The notes below the pieces were generated by a model. That model saw nothing but the letters and a program-made list of their open reading frames with translations. It ran no database searches and had not been told where the DNA came from. From Nemertoderma westbladi (taxonomy: Eukaryota; Xenacoelomorpha; Nemertodermatida; Nemertodermatidae), in the NCBI GenBank assembly GCA_032718475.1, contig JAUCBJ010005815.1, forward strand, positions 1 through 30,857: DNA of 30,857 nt, written 5' to 3'. The stretch's first letter is position 1, and each line of letters starts with the position of its first letter. This document shows, piece after piece, positions 1 through 9,731 of this stretch. The translations under genes and the position numbers were made by a program.

Positions 1-1143
1 TTGGGGACTTCGCACGCACATACTACACGTACTTGGGGACTTCGCACAGACATACTACACGTACTTGGGGACTTCATACACACATACTACACGTACTTGG
101 GGACTTCGCACACACATACTACACGTACTTGGGGACTTCGCACGCACATACTACACGTACTTGGGGACTTCGCACGCACATACTACACGTACTTGGGGAC
201 TTCGCACACACATACTACACGTACTTGGGGACTTCGCACACACATACTACACGTACTTGGGGACTTCGCACACACTACACGTACTTGGGGACTTCGCACA
301 CACATACTACACGTACTTTGGGACTTCGCACACACATACTACACGTACTTTGGGACTTCGCACATACATACTACACGTACTTGGGGACTTCGCACACACA
401 TACTACACGTACTTGGGGACTTCGCACACACATACTACACGTACTTGGGGACTTCGCACACACATACTACACGTACTTGGGGACTTCGCACACACATACT
501 ACACGTACTTGGGGACTTCGCACACACATACTACACGTACTTGGGGACTTCGCACAGACATACTACACGTACTTGGGGACTTCGCACACACATACTACAC
601 GAACTTGGGGACTTCGCACACACATACTACACGTACTTGGGGTCTTCGCACACACATACTACACGTACTTGGGGACTTCGCGCACACATACTACACGTAC
701 TTGGGGACTTCGCACATACATACTACACGTACTTGGGGACTTCGCACACACATACTACACGTACTTGGGGACTTCGCACACACATACTACACGTACTTGG
801 GGACTTCGCACATACATACTACACGTACTTGGGGACTTCGCACACACATACTACACGTACTTGGGGACTTCGCACACACATACTACACGTACTTGGGGAC
901 TTCGCACACACATACTACACGTACTTGGGGACTTCGCACACACATACTACACGTACTTGGGGACTTCGCACACACATACTACACGTACTTGGGGACTTCG
1001 CACACACATACTACACGTACTTGGGGACTTCGCACACACATACTACACGTACTTGGGGACTTCGCACACACATACTACACGTACTTGGGGACTTCGCACA
1101 CACATACTACACGTACTTGGGGACTTCGCACACACATACTACA
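1..1143 (+). repeat. 32-bp minisatellite array, about 36 copies
   Basis: Tandem repeat with a 32-bp unit: ACGTACTTGGGGACTT followed by CGCACACACATACTAC. It runs in from the left edge, so the true array is longer. One copy near 263-290 has lost 4 bp, and several copies left of about 820 carry point changes (GCACGC, AGACAT, CATACA, TTTGGG). From about 821 to 1143 the copies are identical. The unit has no stop codon in any of the three forward frames and its length is not a multiple of 3, so all three frames stay open for over 1 kb and encode the same 32-residue cycle. It also contains no ATG, so the long frames are a by-product of unit composition and not a gene. Two more copies lie at 4276-4338, beyond the LINE. 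Confidence 0.97.
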
Positions 1144-4100
1144 AAAAGTACTACGGCGAAATGAACAACCCAAATCTGGTAATCGCTACCACAAGCGAAA
1201 TAATCAATCTGCCCCTAAGGCGCTACTTAACTGCTGCTTGATAAATGCGCGTTCAGTTTGTAACAAACTGAGCGATCTAGAATCGCTGCTATGTCCACCA
1301 AATTATGATATAGTAGGAGTGACAGAATCATGGCTACGTGATTCTGTGACGGACCAAATGATAAACGGTGAAAATAAATATGATGTTTTTAGAAATGACA
1401 GAATTGGTAAAATTGGTGGCGGTGCAGCGCTGCTAATTCGAAACAGCATTAAATGTCGCAAAGTGGAAAGTTTCGATACTGAATGTCTGGCTACAGAGGC
1501 CGATGTAGTGGCTGTTGATCTTTTAGGTAAAAACCCGTCTCGTATAATCAGTGTCTATCGTCCCCGACCTAACTTACCTTCTGATTCTATATTGTGCAAT
1601 TTGTTAGCGAAATTATGCGACATTGAAACGCCGTGTACTATTATTGGCGATTTTAATTTACCTTTAGTTAAATGGGAAGAATCTGAATTTCCCGACACAG
1701 ATATATATAACGTGTTTTCAACGTTTGTTTTGGAAGCTGGTTTATCTCAGCTCCAGTTCAGCCCTACACGTGGCAATAACGTGTTAGATTTAGTGTTTAC
1801 CACAGATCAATTCTATATTTCTAACATTGCAGTTACGGTACCATTCGCAACTAGCGACCATAGTACAGTTACTTTTAATCTTTTAGGACCTAATCCAGTT
1901 TCCACCGAGAACCGGGAATGCCACGGATTTTACGATTTTAAACATGCTGATTACGCAGATTTTACTAACTACATAGACAGTTGCGATTGGTCTAATATAT
2001 ATCTAACGTGTAATACAGTAGATGATTTTTGGAATGCTTTTTCTTGTAAACTAAAAACGGGTATTGATCAGTTTGTGCCTTTTAAACAATTTAAATCAAT
2101 CATCAAACCCCACCCCGAACATATTCGTGTTTTACAGCGCAAAAAGAAACAGCTGTGGCGTCGCCGGCACACAACCGGGGGCAAAATAGCATATGATCAA
2201 TGTGCTAAAGAAGTTTCTAAGGAAATCTTCCGTGCGGCTTGCATAAAGGAGAATAAAATTTTATCTTCCGAAAATAAGAGTACCCTTTTCAATTACGTTA
2301 ATTCCAAGCGTAAAGGAAATTCGGAAATTGCCCCTCTGAAACATAAGGGGGATATAGTGGTAGATGATTTGATAAAAGCCCGTATTTTCGCTGAAGTATT
2401 AAGCGAAAATTTTAATTTAGATAATGATAATATACCTAGTTTTAAACGTAGGATTGATTCTATAACCAATTTATCAAAAGTTGATTTCTGTCCCGTTACA
2501 GTATATGCTATGCTTAGGAAACTTAAAAAAAAGACCAGCCGTACACCTGACGGATTACCGAACATTCTCTTCGCAAATTTGTCTCGCTGCATTGCGGCAC
2601 CATTATCGGCACTTTTCAAAATTTCTTTTGAATATCACGCGTTACCGACGATATGGCTTACAGCCAATGTCATTCCGATATACAAAAAGGGAAATCCGTC
2701 AGACCCGTACAATTACAGGCCAGTCTCATTAACATGTGTAGCGTGCAAATTAATGGAATCGTGTATAAAGATTGAAATAGTAAATTATTTGTTTAAACAT
2801 GGTTTAATATGTAAGGCACAACACGGCTTTTTAAAAAAACGCTCTACTTGTTCTCAACTTATTGAATGTGTAAAAGATTGGTGCAATTTTCTAGACCGTA
2901 AGAAATCCTTTGATGTGATATACATAGACTATGCCAAGGCTTTTGATTCTATTATACATTCAAAGCTATTGATTAAATTGTCTAGTTATGGGATTTCGGG
3001 CGACCTATTATCTTGGCTATCGGCATTTCTCAGTAACAGAACCCAAAGAATAGTTGTAGGAGATAAATATTCCGACTACTGTCGGGTCGTATCCGGAACA
3101 ATACAGGGCAGTGTCCTCGGACCGGTTTTGTTCCTGATATACATAAACGACTTACCACCGCTTTTGGACAGGGATAACGTGTCCTGCCGTTTATTTGCCG
3201 ATGATGTCAAGCTATATGGTCCGTCCAATGAAAGTCATAGTCTGAACGCTAGCCTCTCTAGGTTAGAGACCTGGGCCAACCTTTGGCAGCTAAATATAGC
3301 CCCGGATAAATGTATGGTTCTACATATAGGTGCAAATAATAATAATTACAATTATGTGCTAGGCAATAAAGTGATAAAGAAGGTGACGAAATGTAAAGAT
3401 TTAGGTATTATTATATCTGCGGATTTGAAGTTTGATAAATACTGTAAACAACAGTGTACAAAGGCTTTTAACATAACTAATATGATATTTCGTTGCTTTA
3501 AGACTAGCAATAAAGGTGCAATATTAACAGCCTATAAATCATACGTTAGACCGATTCTAGAATACTGTACACCAGTATGGTCGCCTTTTTCATTAGGCAG
3601 TATTGATCTTGTGGAGAGTGTCCAGCGATATTTTACACGTAGATTGTATAGCCGTTGCAATATTAGTTACAAACCGTACATACATAGAATACAACACCTT
3701 AATTTACAACCGCTGGAAGTCCGACGATATATTTTTGATCTAAAGTTACTTTTCAGTATAGAGAGAAATTTAGTTGATTTAGATTTTGGTGCGCTATTTA
3801 GCTATACTAACCGTCCGGGTCTGCGTGGCCACTCTCACAAGTTAAATGTACCTAGATGTAGATTAATTATATCTAAAAACTCATTTACCAGCCGTGTTGT
3901 GCCAGTCTGGAATGATTTGCCAGAAGATATAGTAGATTCCAGAACACTTGTCAGTTTTGCGACCAAGCTCAAGAACCACGATTTCCTACCAATTTGCAAA
4001 TTTAATCGACCACTAATCGGTCGCTCGTAATAAACGTTTCTGGGTTCTACGGTATGTACAGTTCATTTTATTCGTATTTCTTTTTAATTTTTTTTTTTAA

Positions 4101-4275
4101 GCTGATGTAAATTTTAATGTTTAGTGATTTTAAATTTTGTTTTTTATTAACCCCCGTAAGCGCTGATACGCCTGGGTGGTTTTTCTCCCTCCACTAATTA
4201 TGTTTTATCTTACTTCACGTGCAACAAATAGTTATAATATGATGTAATAAAGGAGTGTTGACTAATAATAAAAAA
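1144..4275 (+). mobile_element. CR1/L2-like LINE, 5'-truncated, inserted into the minisatellite
   Basis: A non-LTR retrotransposon copy holding a complete ORF2, a 3' UTR of about 245 bp and a short A-rich tail (TAATAATAAAAAA, ending at 4275). There is no ORF1 or 5' UTR, so the copy is 5'-truncated just upstream of the endonuclease. The left array stops matching after 1143 and resumes at 4276. The 4-bp word TACA is present at both 1140-1143 and 4276-4279, as expected of a short target-site duplication, and one copy of it restores the array register. The clade call (CR1/L2/Jockey group) comes from RT motifs such as the GSVLGPVLF and FADDVKLY blocks; I cannot resolve it further without a tree. 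Confidence 0.9.
1145..4030 (+). CDS. LINE ORF2: endonuclease plus reverse transcriptase, uninterrupted
   Basis: About 960 codons without a stop. It encodes an APE-type (EEP) endonuclease followed by a reverse transcriptase, the enzymes for target-primed reverse transcription. Endonuclease landmarks in order: INARS near 1241, TESWL near 1323, GDFNLP near 1647 and SDHS near 1855. Reverse transcriptase landmarks: RTPDGLP near 2540, an IDYAKAFD block near 2925, the IQGSVLGP block near 3100 and the catalytic FADD at about 3195-3206. A C-terminal segment common to CR1-like ORF2 follows up to the TAA at 4030. The frame is open leftward into the minisatellite, but there is no in-frame ATG before about 1358, so the natural start was lost by 5' truncation. 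The intact frame suggests a fairly recent insertion. Expression from this copy is doubtful because it has no visible promoter. Confidence 0.9.
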   Translation, partial: KVLRRNEQPKSGNRYHKRNNQSAPKALLNCCLINARSVCNKLSDLESLLCPPNYDIVGVTESWLRDSVTDQMINGENKYDVFRNDRIGKIGGGAALLIRNSIKCRKVESFDTECLATEADVVAVDLLGKNPSRIISVYRPRPNLPSDSILCNLLAKLCDIETPCTIIGDFNLPLVKWEESEFPDTDIYNVFSTFVLEAGLSQLQFSPTRGNNVLDLVFTTDQFYISNIAVTVPFATSDHSTVTFNLLGPNPVSTENRECHGFYDFKHADYADFTNYIDSCDWSNIYLTCNTVDDFWNAFSCKLKTGIDQFVPFKQFKSIIKPHPEHIRVLQRKKKQLWRRRHTTGGKIAYDQCAKEVSKEIFRAACIKENKILSSENKSTLFNYVNSKRKGNSEIAPLKHKGDIVVDDLIKARIFAEVLSENFNLDNDNIPSFKRRIDSITNLSKVDFCPVTVYAMLRKLKKKTSRTPDGLPNILFANLSRCIAAPLSALFKISFEYHALPTIWLTANVIPIYKKGNPSDPYNYRPVSLTCVACKLMESCIKIEIVNYLFKHGLICKAQHGFLKKRSTCSQLIECVKDWCNFLDRKKSFDVIYIDYAKAFDSIIHSKLLIKLSSYGISGDLLSWLSAFLSNRTQRIVVGDKYSDYCRVVSGTIQGSVLGPVLFLIYINDLPPLLDRDNVSCRLFADDVKLYGPSNESHSLNASLSRLETWANLWQLNIAPDKCMVLHIGANNNNYNYVLGNKVIKKVTKCKDLGIIISADLKFDKYCKQQCTKAFNITNMIFRCFKTSNKGAILTAYKSYVRPILEYCTPVWSPFSLGSIDLVESVQRYFTRRLYSRCNISYKPYIHRIQHLNLQPLEVRRYIFDLKLLFSIERNLVDLDFGALFSYTNRPGLRGHSHKLNVPRCRLIISKNSFTSRVVPVWNDLPEDIVDSRTLVSFATKLKNHDFLPICKFNRPLIGRS

Positions 4276-4338
4276 TACACGTACTTGGGGACTTCGCACA
4301 CACATACTACACGTACTTGGGGACTTCGCACACACATA
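4276..4338 (+). repeat. Right-hand remnant of the 32-bp minisatellite, about two copies
   Basis: The array unit resumes immediately after the LINE tail, in register with the left array, for just under two units, and then stops at 4338. Both copies match the consensus of the homogeneous right end of the left array. The array was therefore one block before the LINE entered it. Confidence 0.93.
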
Positions 4339-5490
4339 AGTCCAGATGAGCCTTTGCGTTGAGGTGCAATTAGTGGACCAGTCATGCGCCCCCGCTTTAA
4401 GAGTGTTTCAATGAAATTCCCATAATTTATAATCTTCTCAATTTGACAAATAAACTTTTAAGGCACTACTGCACTTATTGACCAACTGTCTACACCCAAT
4501 GATGTGAAATATTCCTTCGCAATATACGGCTATTGAGTTTACCAAAGCTGTGTTAAATAGGGTAGTAGGCCTAATTAGTTTAATATTTCGATGATAAGAC
4601 ACAGAATGTACAGTACCGGTACCGGTACAGGTACTGTACGGTTGAATAAAGTGGAAAACAAGCCATACAGCCGCCCATGTGAAGAATTCCAGGATTTCAC
4701 TTTTCGGTCGACTTTTTATTGGAATTTTGTATATTATAAAAAATTTCCTTTTTTTTAGTTTATCCTTATTAAGTGTTTTATAGCGCTTATTTCTGTATTA
4801 TAACCTATACATATACTAATTTGTTTATTGTTTTGGCTGTAACCTGTGTTTTTGGTGAAGACCTGCTATTCTTTATTCTTTACCATAGGGGGTAACTGCA
4901 AACTGAAATATAACGGCAGAAAGTCTGGTATTCTTCACATGGGCCTACAACAGTAAAGCATGGCCCACTTTCACTTTTCAAAATTATCCATTCAAATTCG
5001 CCATTTGGTAAATTATTTTGGATTTTAAACAAAAATTGAGATTTTCTAAATTATTTCTAAACGTTTAGAAACTTTTCACAGTGAACATATAAAAAAATAA
5101 CCCAGCCCCCACAACTCACACAAAAACAAATTTTTCTACAAATGTTAATGAGTTTGCATGAAATTTTAAATTATACAGTAGATATATAATTACCTTCATC
5201 CTTCCCAGGTGAGTCAGAATTTTTATATTTGCTTCCAATCTTTACCTACAAGAGTTTGAAAAAGTGTCTTCGTCGATATTTCACAAATAATTGTACAGCC
5301 TGGGTTATTCCTTAAAGGTAGAATAACATACCGTCGAATGTTAAACATGCACTTTATTCGTGGTTTGATATAAAAGTTAGGTGTAACAGAATTATCTTCA
5401 CACCTCGATTGTCTGAATCTAGCGGAATTTCACACGAATTACGTCTATAACACGCCCTTCCCTTGTATTTAAACGGATTTATATAAATAC
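4339..5490. other. Stretch without recognised gene between the minisatellite and kinase exon 4
   Basis: AT-rich sequence with no convincing exon on either strand apart from the inverted-repeat element listed separately. A short GTAC/CCGG tandem palindrome lies at about 4611-4640. I looked on the minus strand for the next kinase exon, which should carry an Asp-Phe-Gln or Asp-Trp-Gln block, and found no such codons here. That exon is either divergent or outside the window. Confidence 0.5.
4673..4944. mobile_element. Small inverted-repeat (MITE-like) element
   Basis: The 20-bp word at 4673-4692 (GCCCATGTGAAGAATTCCAG) recurs as its reverse complement at 4925-4944 with one mismatch. The arms enclose about 230 bp of AT-rich noncoding DNA, giving an element of about 272 bp. 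There is no clear target-site duplication, so assignment to a transposon family is open. It could also be an unrelated hairpin-forming repeat. Confidence 0.5.
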
Positions 5491-5684
5491 CTTTATTGTT
5501 TTCATATTTCATAAAGAAATTCGATGAATGTATATCCCCATGGGTTAAGGTTGACAGAACATCGTCAATGTTTGAGCTGTGATCCACCCAATAATCATGT
5601 AAACCATTTCGACAATCCGACAACCACTCAAAAAATTCATCAATTGGTGGTATTCCTTCTATTTTATAATATTCCAAACATAAC
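5491..5684 (-). CDS. CHK kinase-like protein, exon 4 (catalytic loop)
   Basis: Encodes residues 234-297 plus one base. The acceptor CGCAG before 5684 supplies the single G that completes Lys233, so the phase fits exon 3. Residues 281-288 read HGDIHSSN, the Brenner-type catalytic loop HxDxxxxN: Asp283 would be the catalytic base and Asn288 a metal ligand. Spacing from the LAKIHA helix to this loop (about 95 residues) is normal for the family, which supports direct splicing of exon 3 to exon 4. The probable donor is AAAG|GTATTT at 5490 (phase 1). Reading through it gives a peptide with no further family features. The magnesium-binding DFQ/DWQ segment and the last roughly 100 residues are missing from the recognised exons. 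Confidence 0.83.
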
Positions 5685-5745
5685 CTGCGAATTATATTAT
5701 AATAACTTAAAAATAACATAAACTGAAAATAAATATATTTAAATG

Positions 5746-6038
5746 AAGTGCCAGTGTCCCAGTGGATACAGTGCCAGAACTGTTTTTACAAATTTGTTTT
5801 CGGAGGCGCAGGTTCAAATCCGACTAAAGGTTGTAGACTAGAGGTTCGAACTTAGTTAGACATTTTCAACAAACGTACGTTTTACCGGTAGTCAGTGAAT
5901 TTGTTGTTGAACCCAGCGTTATAATGGGAACCAGGCATTGCTGGGGGAAAAATAATTCAGGTGATCTGATAAGACTGAATGGTCTTATAACCCTCTATTA
6001 GTACCGGGCTATAAAATGTTGTACAAATACCACATTGA
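5746..6038 (+). mobile_element. tRNA-derived SINE-like element
   Basis: The head resembles a tRNA gene. An A-box-like TGTCCCAGTGGATAC lies near 5755-5769, and a near-perfect B box GGTTCAAATCC at 5811-5821 is followed by an acceptor-stem-like end. A second B-box-like word, GGTTCGAAC, occurs near 5843. The body continues without coding capacity to about 6038, where a poly-C run starts. The box spacing of about 45 bp suits an internal RNA polymerase III promoter. It does not fold cleanly as a tRNA (the middle is T-rich), so I call it a SINE or tRNA pseudogene and not a tRNA gene. It lies in kinase intron 3, antisense to the gene. Confidence 0.55.
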
Positions 6039-6063
6039 CCCCCCCCCCCCCCCCCCCCCCCCC
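6039..6063. repeat. Homopolymer run of 25 C
   Basis: An uninterrupted C tract directly after the SINE-like body. Runs of this kind are length-unstable and prone to assembly error, so the exact number is uncertain. Confidence 0.9.
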
Positions 6064-6084
6064 ACTCTAAAATCTACAAATTTT

Positions 6085-7240
6085 TACGAAAACTTCTGAT
6101 TTTTTGTATGTATGTAGGTATCACTAGTCTGGATCCGACGGAAAAAAATTCGAAAAAATTTACTCGGGTGGCACCAAAATTACAAGTACTGCATAATTTT
6201 CACAAAATTTAAAGTTACATTTTTCGGCTAATTGTTTTTCAATACAGGTTTTCTGGGGCGCAAAATACATTGGAAAATATTTAAAAATGATATGATTGCT
6301 ATAAATGGCTATTTAGTCCTTTCTGCGTAGGAAAAAAATTAAAAAAACAAGTAACCAGCACTTTTCAGTTAGAACACAAAATTTTTAATTCACTTATACG
6401 ATGCTATAAATTCACATTTTCAGGTTTTCTAGGGCGCTGATTCTAATGGAATACATTTCTAATATGCCAGATCATTGCTACTTGTATTTTTCGGCGTAAT
6501 TTGGCAAATTTTGGTGCTAGCACCAAATCTCATACCCATCACCAAAAAGTACAAGTTTGCGATGTCCAGTGCTGTTTATATTGATTCCATCGGATTCAGG
6601 ACCCTCATAAACCCGTATAACGCAAGAAACAAGATGATACTATCTACTGATCAATTTGCTTATTTTCAAAAATTTGGAGCTGGCACAACAATTTTCACCC
6701 ACCGGCGAAAAATACAAGTTTGAAAACTCTTGTGAAATTTTTCCTGATTCCATTGAATTATCCGAACTCTCACAAACCCGTATAACGCAAGAAACAAGGT
6801 GACACAATCAATTGATATATTTGATGGTTTTCAAAATTTGGTGCTAGCACCACATTTTGCACCCACTTCCGAAAAATACAAGTTTGAGATGTCTAGTTCG
6901 ATAATTATATATTCCATCGAATTCAAAACAGCCATAAACCTCCAAAACGCAAGAAATAAATTGTCACAAGCAATTTTAAATATTGAATGGATTTTTCAAA
7001 ACTTCGTGCTCGCACCAAAATTTGCACACAGCACCGAAAAAAACAAGTTTGAAATTTCTAAATTAATTTATATGAATTCCATCCAATTGCTAACACCAAA
7101 AAACCGGTATAAATCAAAAATAGAGATGTTACAAATCATATTTAATGAAATGTAATTTTCAAAAAACGTCTCAAAAAAAGTGCCAAAAGTAGGGTTAAAA
7201 AATGGTGCTATAACTCGAAAACTACCCAATATTTTTGAAA
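6085..7240. repeat. Degenerate ~164-bp satellite with an internal inversion
   Basis: On the plus strand from about 6500 to 7240, units recur every 163-165 bp. The word ACAAGTTTG starts at about 6551, 6714, 6878 and 7043, each followed by a block containing TTCCATcgaATTC and then CGCAAGAAACAA. Left of about 6500 the same units appear in reverse complement: ACTTGTATTTTTCGG near 6480, and CAGGTTTTCT-GGGCGC at 6246 and again about 175 bp later. The switch of orientation is close to the palindrome TTTGGTGCTAGCACCAAA at about 6512-6529. Two open frames of 82 and 118 codons on the plus strand lie inside the satellite and look like chance. It lies within kinase intron 3. Confidence 0.75.
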
Positions 7241-7455
7241 ACGGTTTTCACTACTAGGAAGACAATCCCCGGTTTAATAGGGTTAAGGGCTCTGCAATAA
7301 TAAATATAAATGTTATAATGCAATGCAATATTATTAAGAGGTGTTTTCTACGAAAATATGTAAGCCTAGGAATATCAAATAATATTGAAAGTATTCATGG
7401 ACTTCTGGATTTATATGTTATGAATTTTAGCCTAAATATACAGAAATAATCTTAC
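7241..7455. other. Intron sequence with nothing recognised
   Basis: AT-rich remainder of kinase intron 3 between the satellite and the exon 3 donor. I see no motif here. Confidence 0.5.
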
Positions 7456-7636
7456 TTCCAATTTTGGTAATTCTTATCCGCAAAGACTGATGTTCGTCCT
7501 CTTTCGATTATCTTCAGAAGTACTTTATTCCCATGGAGGTCAAACTGGTGAACTTTATCTGGATGAAACTCTTTAATTGCATATCCAATAGCGTGAATCT
7601 TGGCTAATTCGTCAACAACTAATGAAATACGGTGCA
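7456..7636 (-). CDS. CHK kinase-like protein, exon 3 (start of C-lobe)
   Basis: Encodes residues 174-232, with split codons at both ends. The acceptor is TATATGAG before 7636, so the exon begins with TG and completes codon 173 as Val. The donor is a clean GTAAGATT at 7455 and leaves AA of a Lys codon. Residues 181-188 read DELAKIHA, the hallmark helix of CHK kinases (LAklHA), which makes this the easiest exon to recognise. The rest is a charged helical stretch ending in NYQNW. No frame damage is visible. Confidence 0.85.
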
Positions 7637-7902
7637 CTCATATAATTAAAAAGTAACTTGTTAGTTAGAACGAAGTAAGCAAGTACCACTTTCTGTATCA
7701 ACAGTGCTTAGTCGCCCTCCCGCGGCACAATGGAGAATTGCCAATTCTCCACACGCAAATTATTTTTCAGACTTCCGACCGTTTCGATCAAACATGTGTA
7801 CAGAAGTTTGATTTCATTTCGACAAAGATTGACTTTGTTCTTAGCCTTCAGAAATTTCAATGTTTGCGATAGGCAGGCAGACTGATAACCGGAAGTCAAC
7901 CG

Positions 7903-9569
7903 CTACTACTAGGATCGGCATGCTGCATTGCAGCTGCTTTTTTAAGAATGCTGTGCCGGCTTGTCTACAGAATTGCGCCGCCGCAACTCCCTATTACCCC
8001 ATGACATTTGCTAGATCATCCGCATCTTCAAGGCCAGTGTTCTTTAAGATGCGTCTCAAGAAAGTCATGGGCTGTCTACCATGCTTATTCACTCCATGAG
8101 GCTGCCAAAGTACAAGATTATGCACTGGCTGGTCCTCACGGTGAAAGCAATGTCCTGCAAAGCGGAGGCGATCTTGTTCTAGTGTCAAGAGTGGGGGAAC
8201 CAATGAAACACCTCCAACGTTATATAGTGTCTGGTTGGAGATGTGTGCATTGTATTTGACATAATGAACCCGGCGTAGCATTCTTGTGAATGTGCCATCC
8301 AGAGATTTGGTGTCCTCAGCAGTTAGAGCCCAGCATGGACTCCCATAGAGGAGTACTGGAACTACTTCTGCTCTAAATAATCGGACCTTAAGTTTCCGAT
8401 TAATTCTCGGTGACTTCCAAATCCTGGAAAGCCTATTCAAGGCTGCCCATGCCTTTCCCTTACGTATTCGAAGGTCCTCACCTGACTTCCGGATCCATGA
8501 TCCCAGGTAACAGAAGTCGTCCACATGCTCAAGCATACCATCCTTTGAGCTAATGCTCATCCGACCAGAGACTTGCTGAGAACTTTCAAAGTTAACTGTC
8601 AAAATTTTGGTTTTTCTGGAGTTAATAAAAAGACCAACACTAGAAGCAGCATGTTCTAATGAGCTGAGGAGCCGTTGGGCTCCCTCTAGTGATTCTGAGA
8701 GTACTCCTAAGTCATCAGCAAAGTCTAGATCATTTAGGTACTTGGCAGGATTTCCTCCGACTTCTGGAGCCAGTAGGTGGAGTTATCATCACCCCATCAT
8801 CATTATGATGATCTAAGGACATGCATAGAACATAGTCAACCACAATTATGAACAAGAATAGTGCAAGTGTGTCTCCCTGGAGGACGCCCCATAACACTTC
8901 AAATGGTTCTGTGTCACCGTCAACAGTAGACACAAATGTTGTCGAACCATTGCATACTGATCTGATTGCTGCAATAATTTCATCAGGAATCCCATATAAT
9001 GAAAGTATGCTGAACATACGTGAACGAGATACTGAATCAAAGGCCTTGAAGAAGTCAACAAACATAATAGCCAGATGCCTTATCTTTCTTGTTTGATAAC
9101 ACTTTAATTATCCTTCTAAGTGCCAAAATAGGCTAAATGGTCCCACGACCTTTATGGAACCCATTCTGATTTCCACGGAGCAGTCTCTCAATGGAATCCC
9201 TGATGCGATTTAATATAATTCTATTGTATAGCTTTGCAGCAATCGAGATCAATGAGATTCCCCGAAAAGAACCATAGAGTGTTAGGTTGCCCTTCTTGGG
9301 AACTGGCACCAACTTATTTGTTTTCATTTCTTGTGGGACTGTTGTTGTTCGGTACATGTCTACTATGATGGGATAGATGAGCTTTAAACACTCAGGTATT
9401 TTAAAGACCTCAGGGGGAACACCATCTACTCCACTGGCATGATTGGTCTTTATGCTCATTGCAGCAGCCTTCACTTCTGCAAAGTAGATATCACCAATGG
9501 GAATATCTGGGAGTACAGACTCAGACACTTTACTTCTATAAAGTTATCAGGCAATACCCTGTCATCATT
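7903..9569 (-). mobile_element. RTE-like LINE, 3' portion (reverse transcriptase to tail)
   Basis: Minus-strand non-LTR retrotransposon whose 5' portion lies at 13725-14450, separated by a later LINE insertion. This part holds the reverse transcriptase and C-terminal region and ends in a microsatellite-like (TAG)n tail at about 7903-7913. The same 3' end, with the same TAG tail, recurs at 23092-23275, which fixes the element boundary. The peptide style (a GVLQGDTL palm block and a YLGS block in the C-terminal part) resembles RTE-type elements; the exact clade is not secure. Confidence 0.85.
7994..9545 (-). pseudogene. RTE-like LINE reverse transcriptase, frameshifted
   Basis: Reading leftward on the minus strand, fingers motifs appear at 9528-9133 (ASGVDGVPPEVFK, VPVPKKGN, QNGFHKGRGTI). 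The palm follows in a shifted frame at 9065-8730 (FVDFFKAFDSV, then GVLQGDTLALFLFI), and the C-terminal domain at 8602-7994 (LEHVDDFCYLGSWI, LLYGSPCWALT). The YxDD-containing stretch lies in the damaged interval around 8730-8610 and is not readable in one frame. At least two frameshifts break the gene, so it cannot make a working enzyme. Confidence 0.85.
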
Positions 9570-9731
9570 TTTACATTTTATGAACATAGATACTACTGTA
9601 CTGCTCCACCAGTCGGCAATTAAAAGGCCTCTAGGCCTACCGGTTACCGGTATCTGGCAATTACTACTTATCAAATCTAATTAATAACACAATATCGATA
9701 CAGTTGTTTCGGAGAATACATTGTACTAGTA

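Noticed and set aside
33-1241. Large repetitive proteins of about 400 residues in all three forward frames
   Set aside because: They are products of the stop-free 32-bp satellite, have no ATG in the unit, and are identical in register-shifted form in every frame.
5811-5821. Functional tRNA gene around the perfect B box
   Set aside because: The A-box region and the T-rich middle do not allow a normal cloverleaf. A SINE head fits better.
6475-7155. Two plus-strand frames of 82 and 118 codons
   Set aside because: Both lie inside the ~164-bp satellite and show no domain. The frames follow the repeat composition.
7708-7899. 63-codon minus-strand frame left of the RTE-like LINE tail
   Set aside because: It lies downstream of the LINE's 3' end and shows no recognisable motif. 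I could not support it as a gene.
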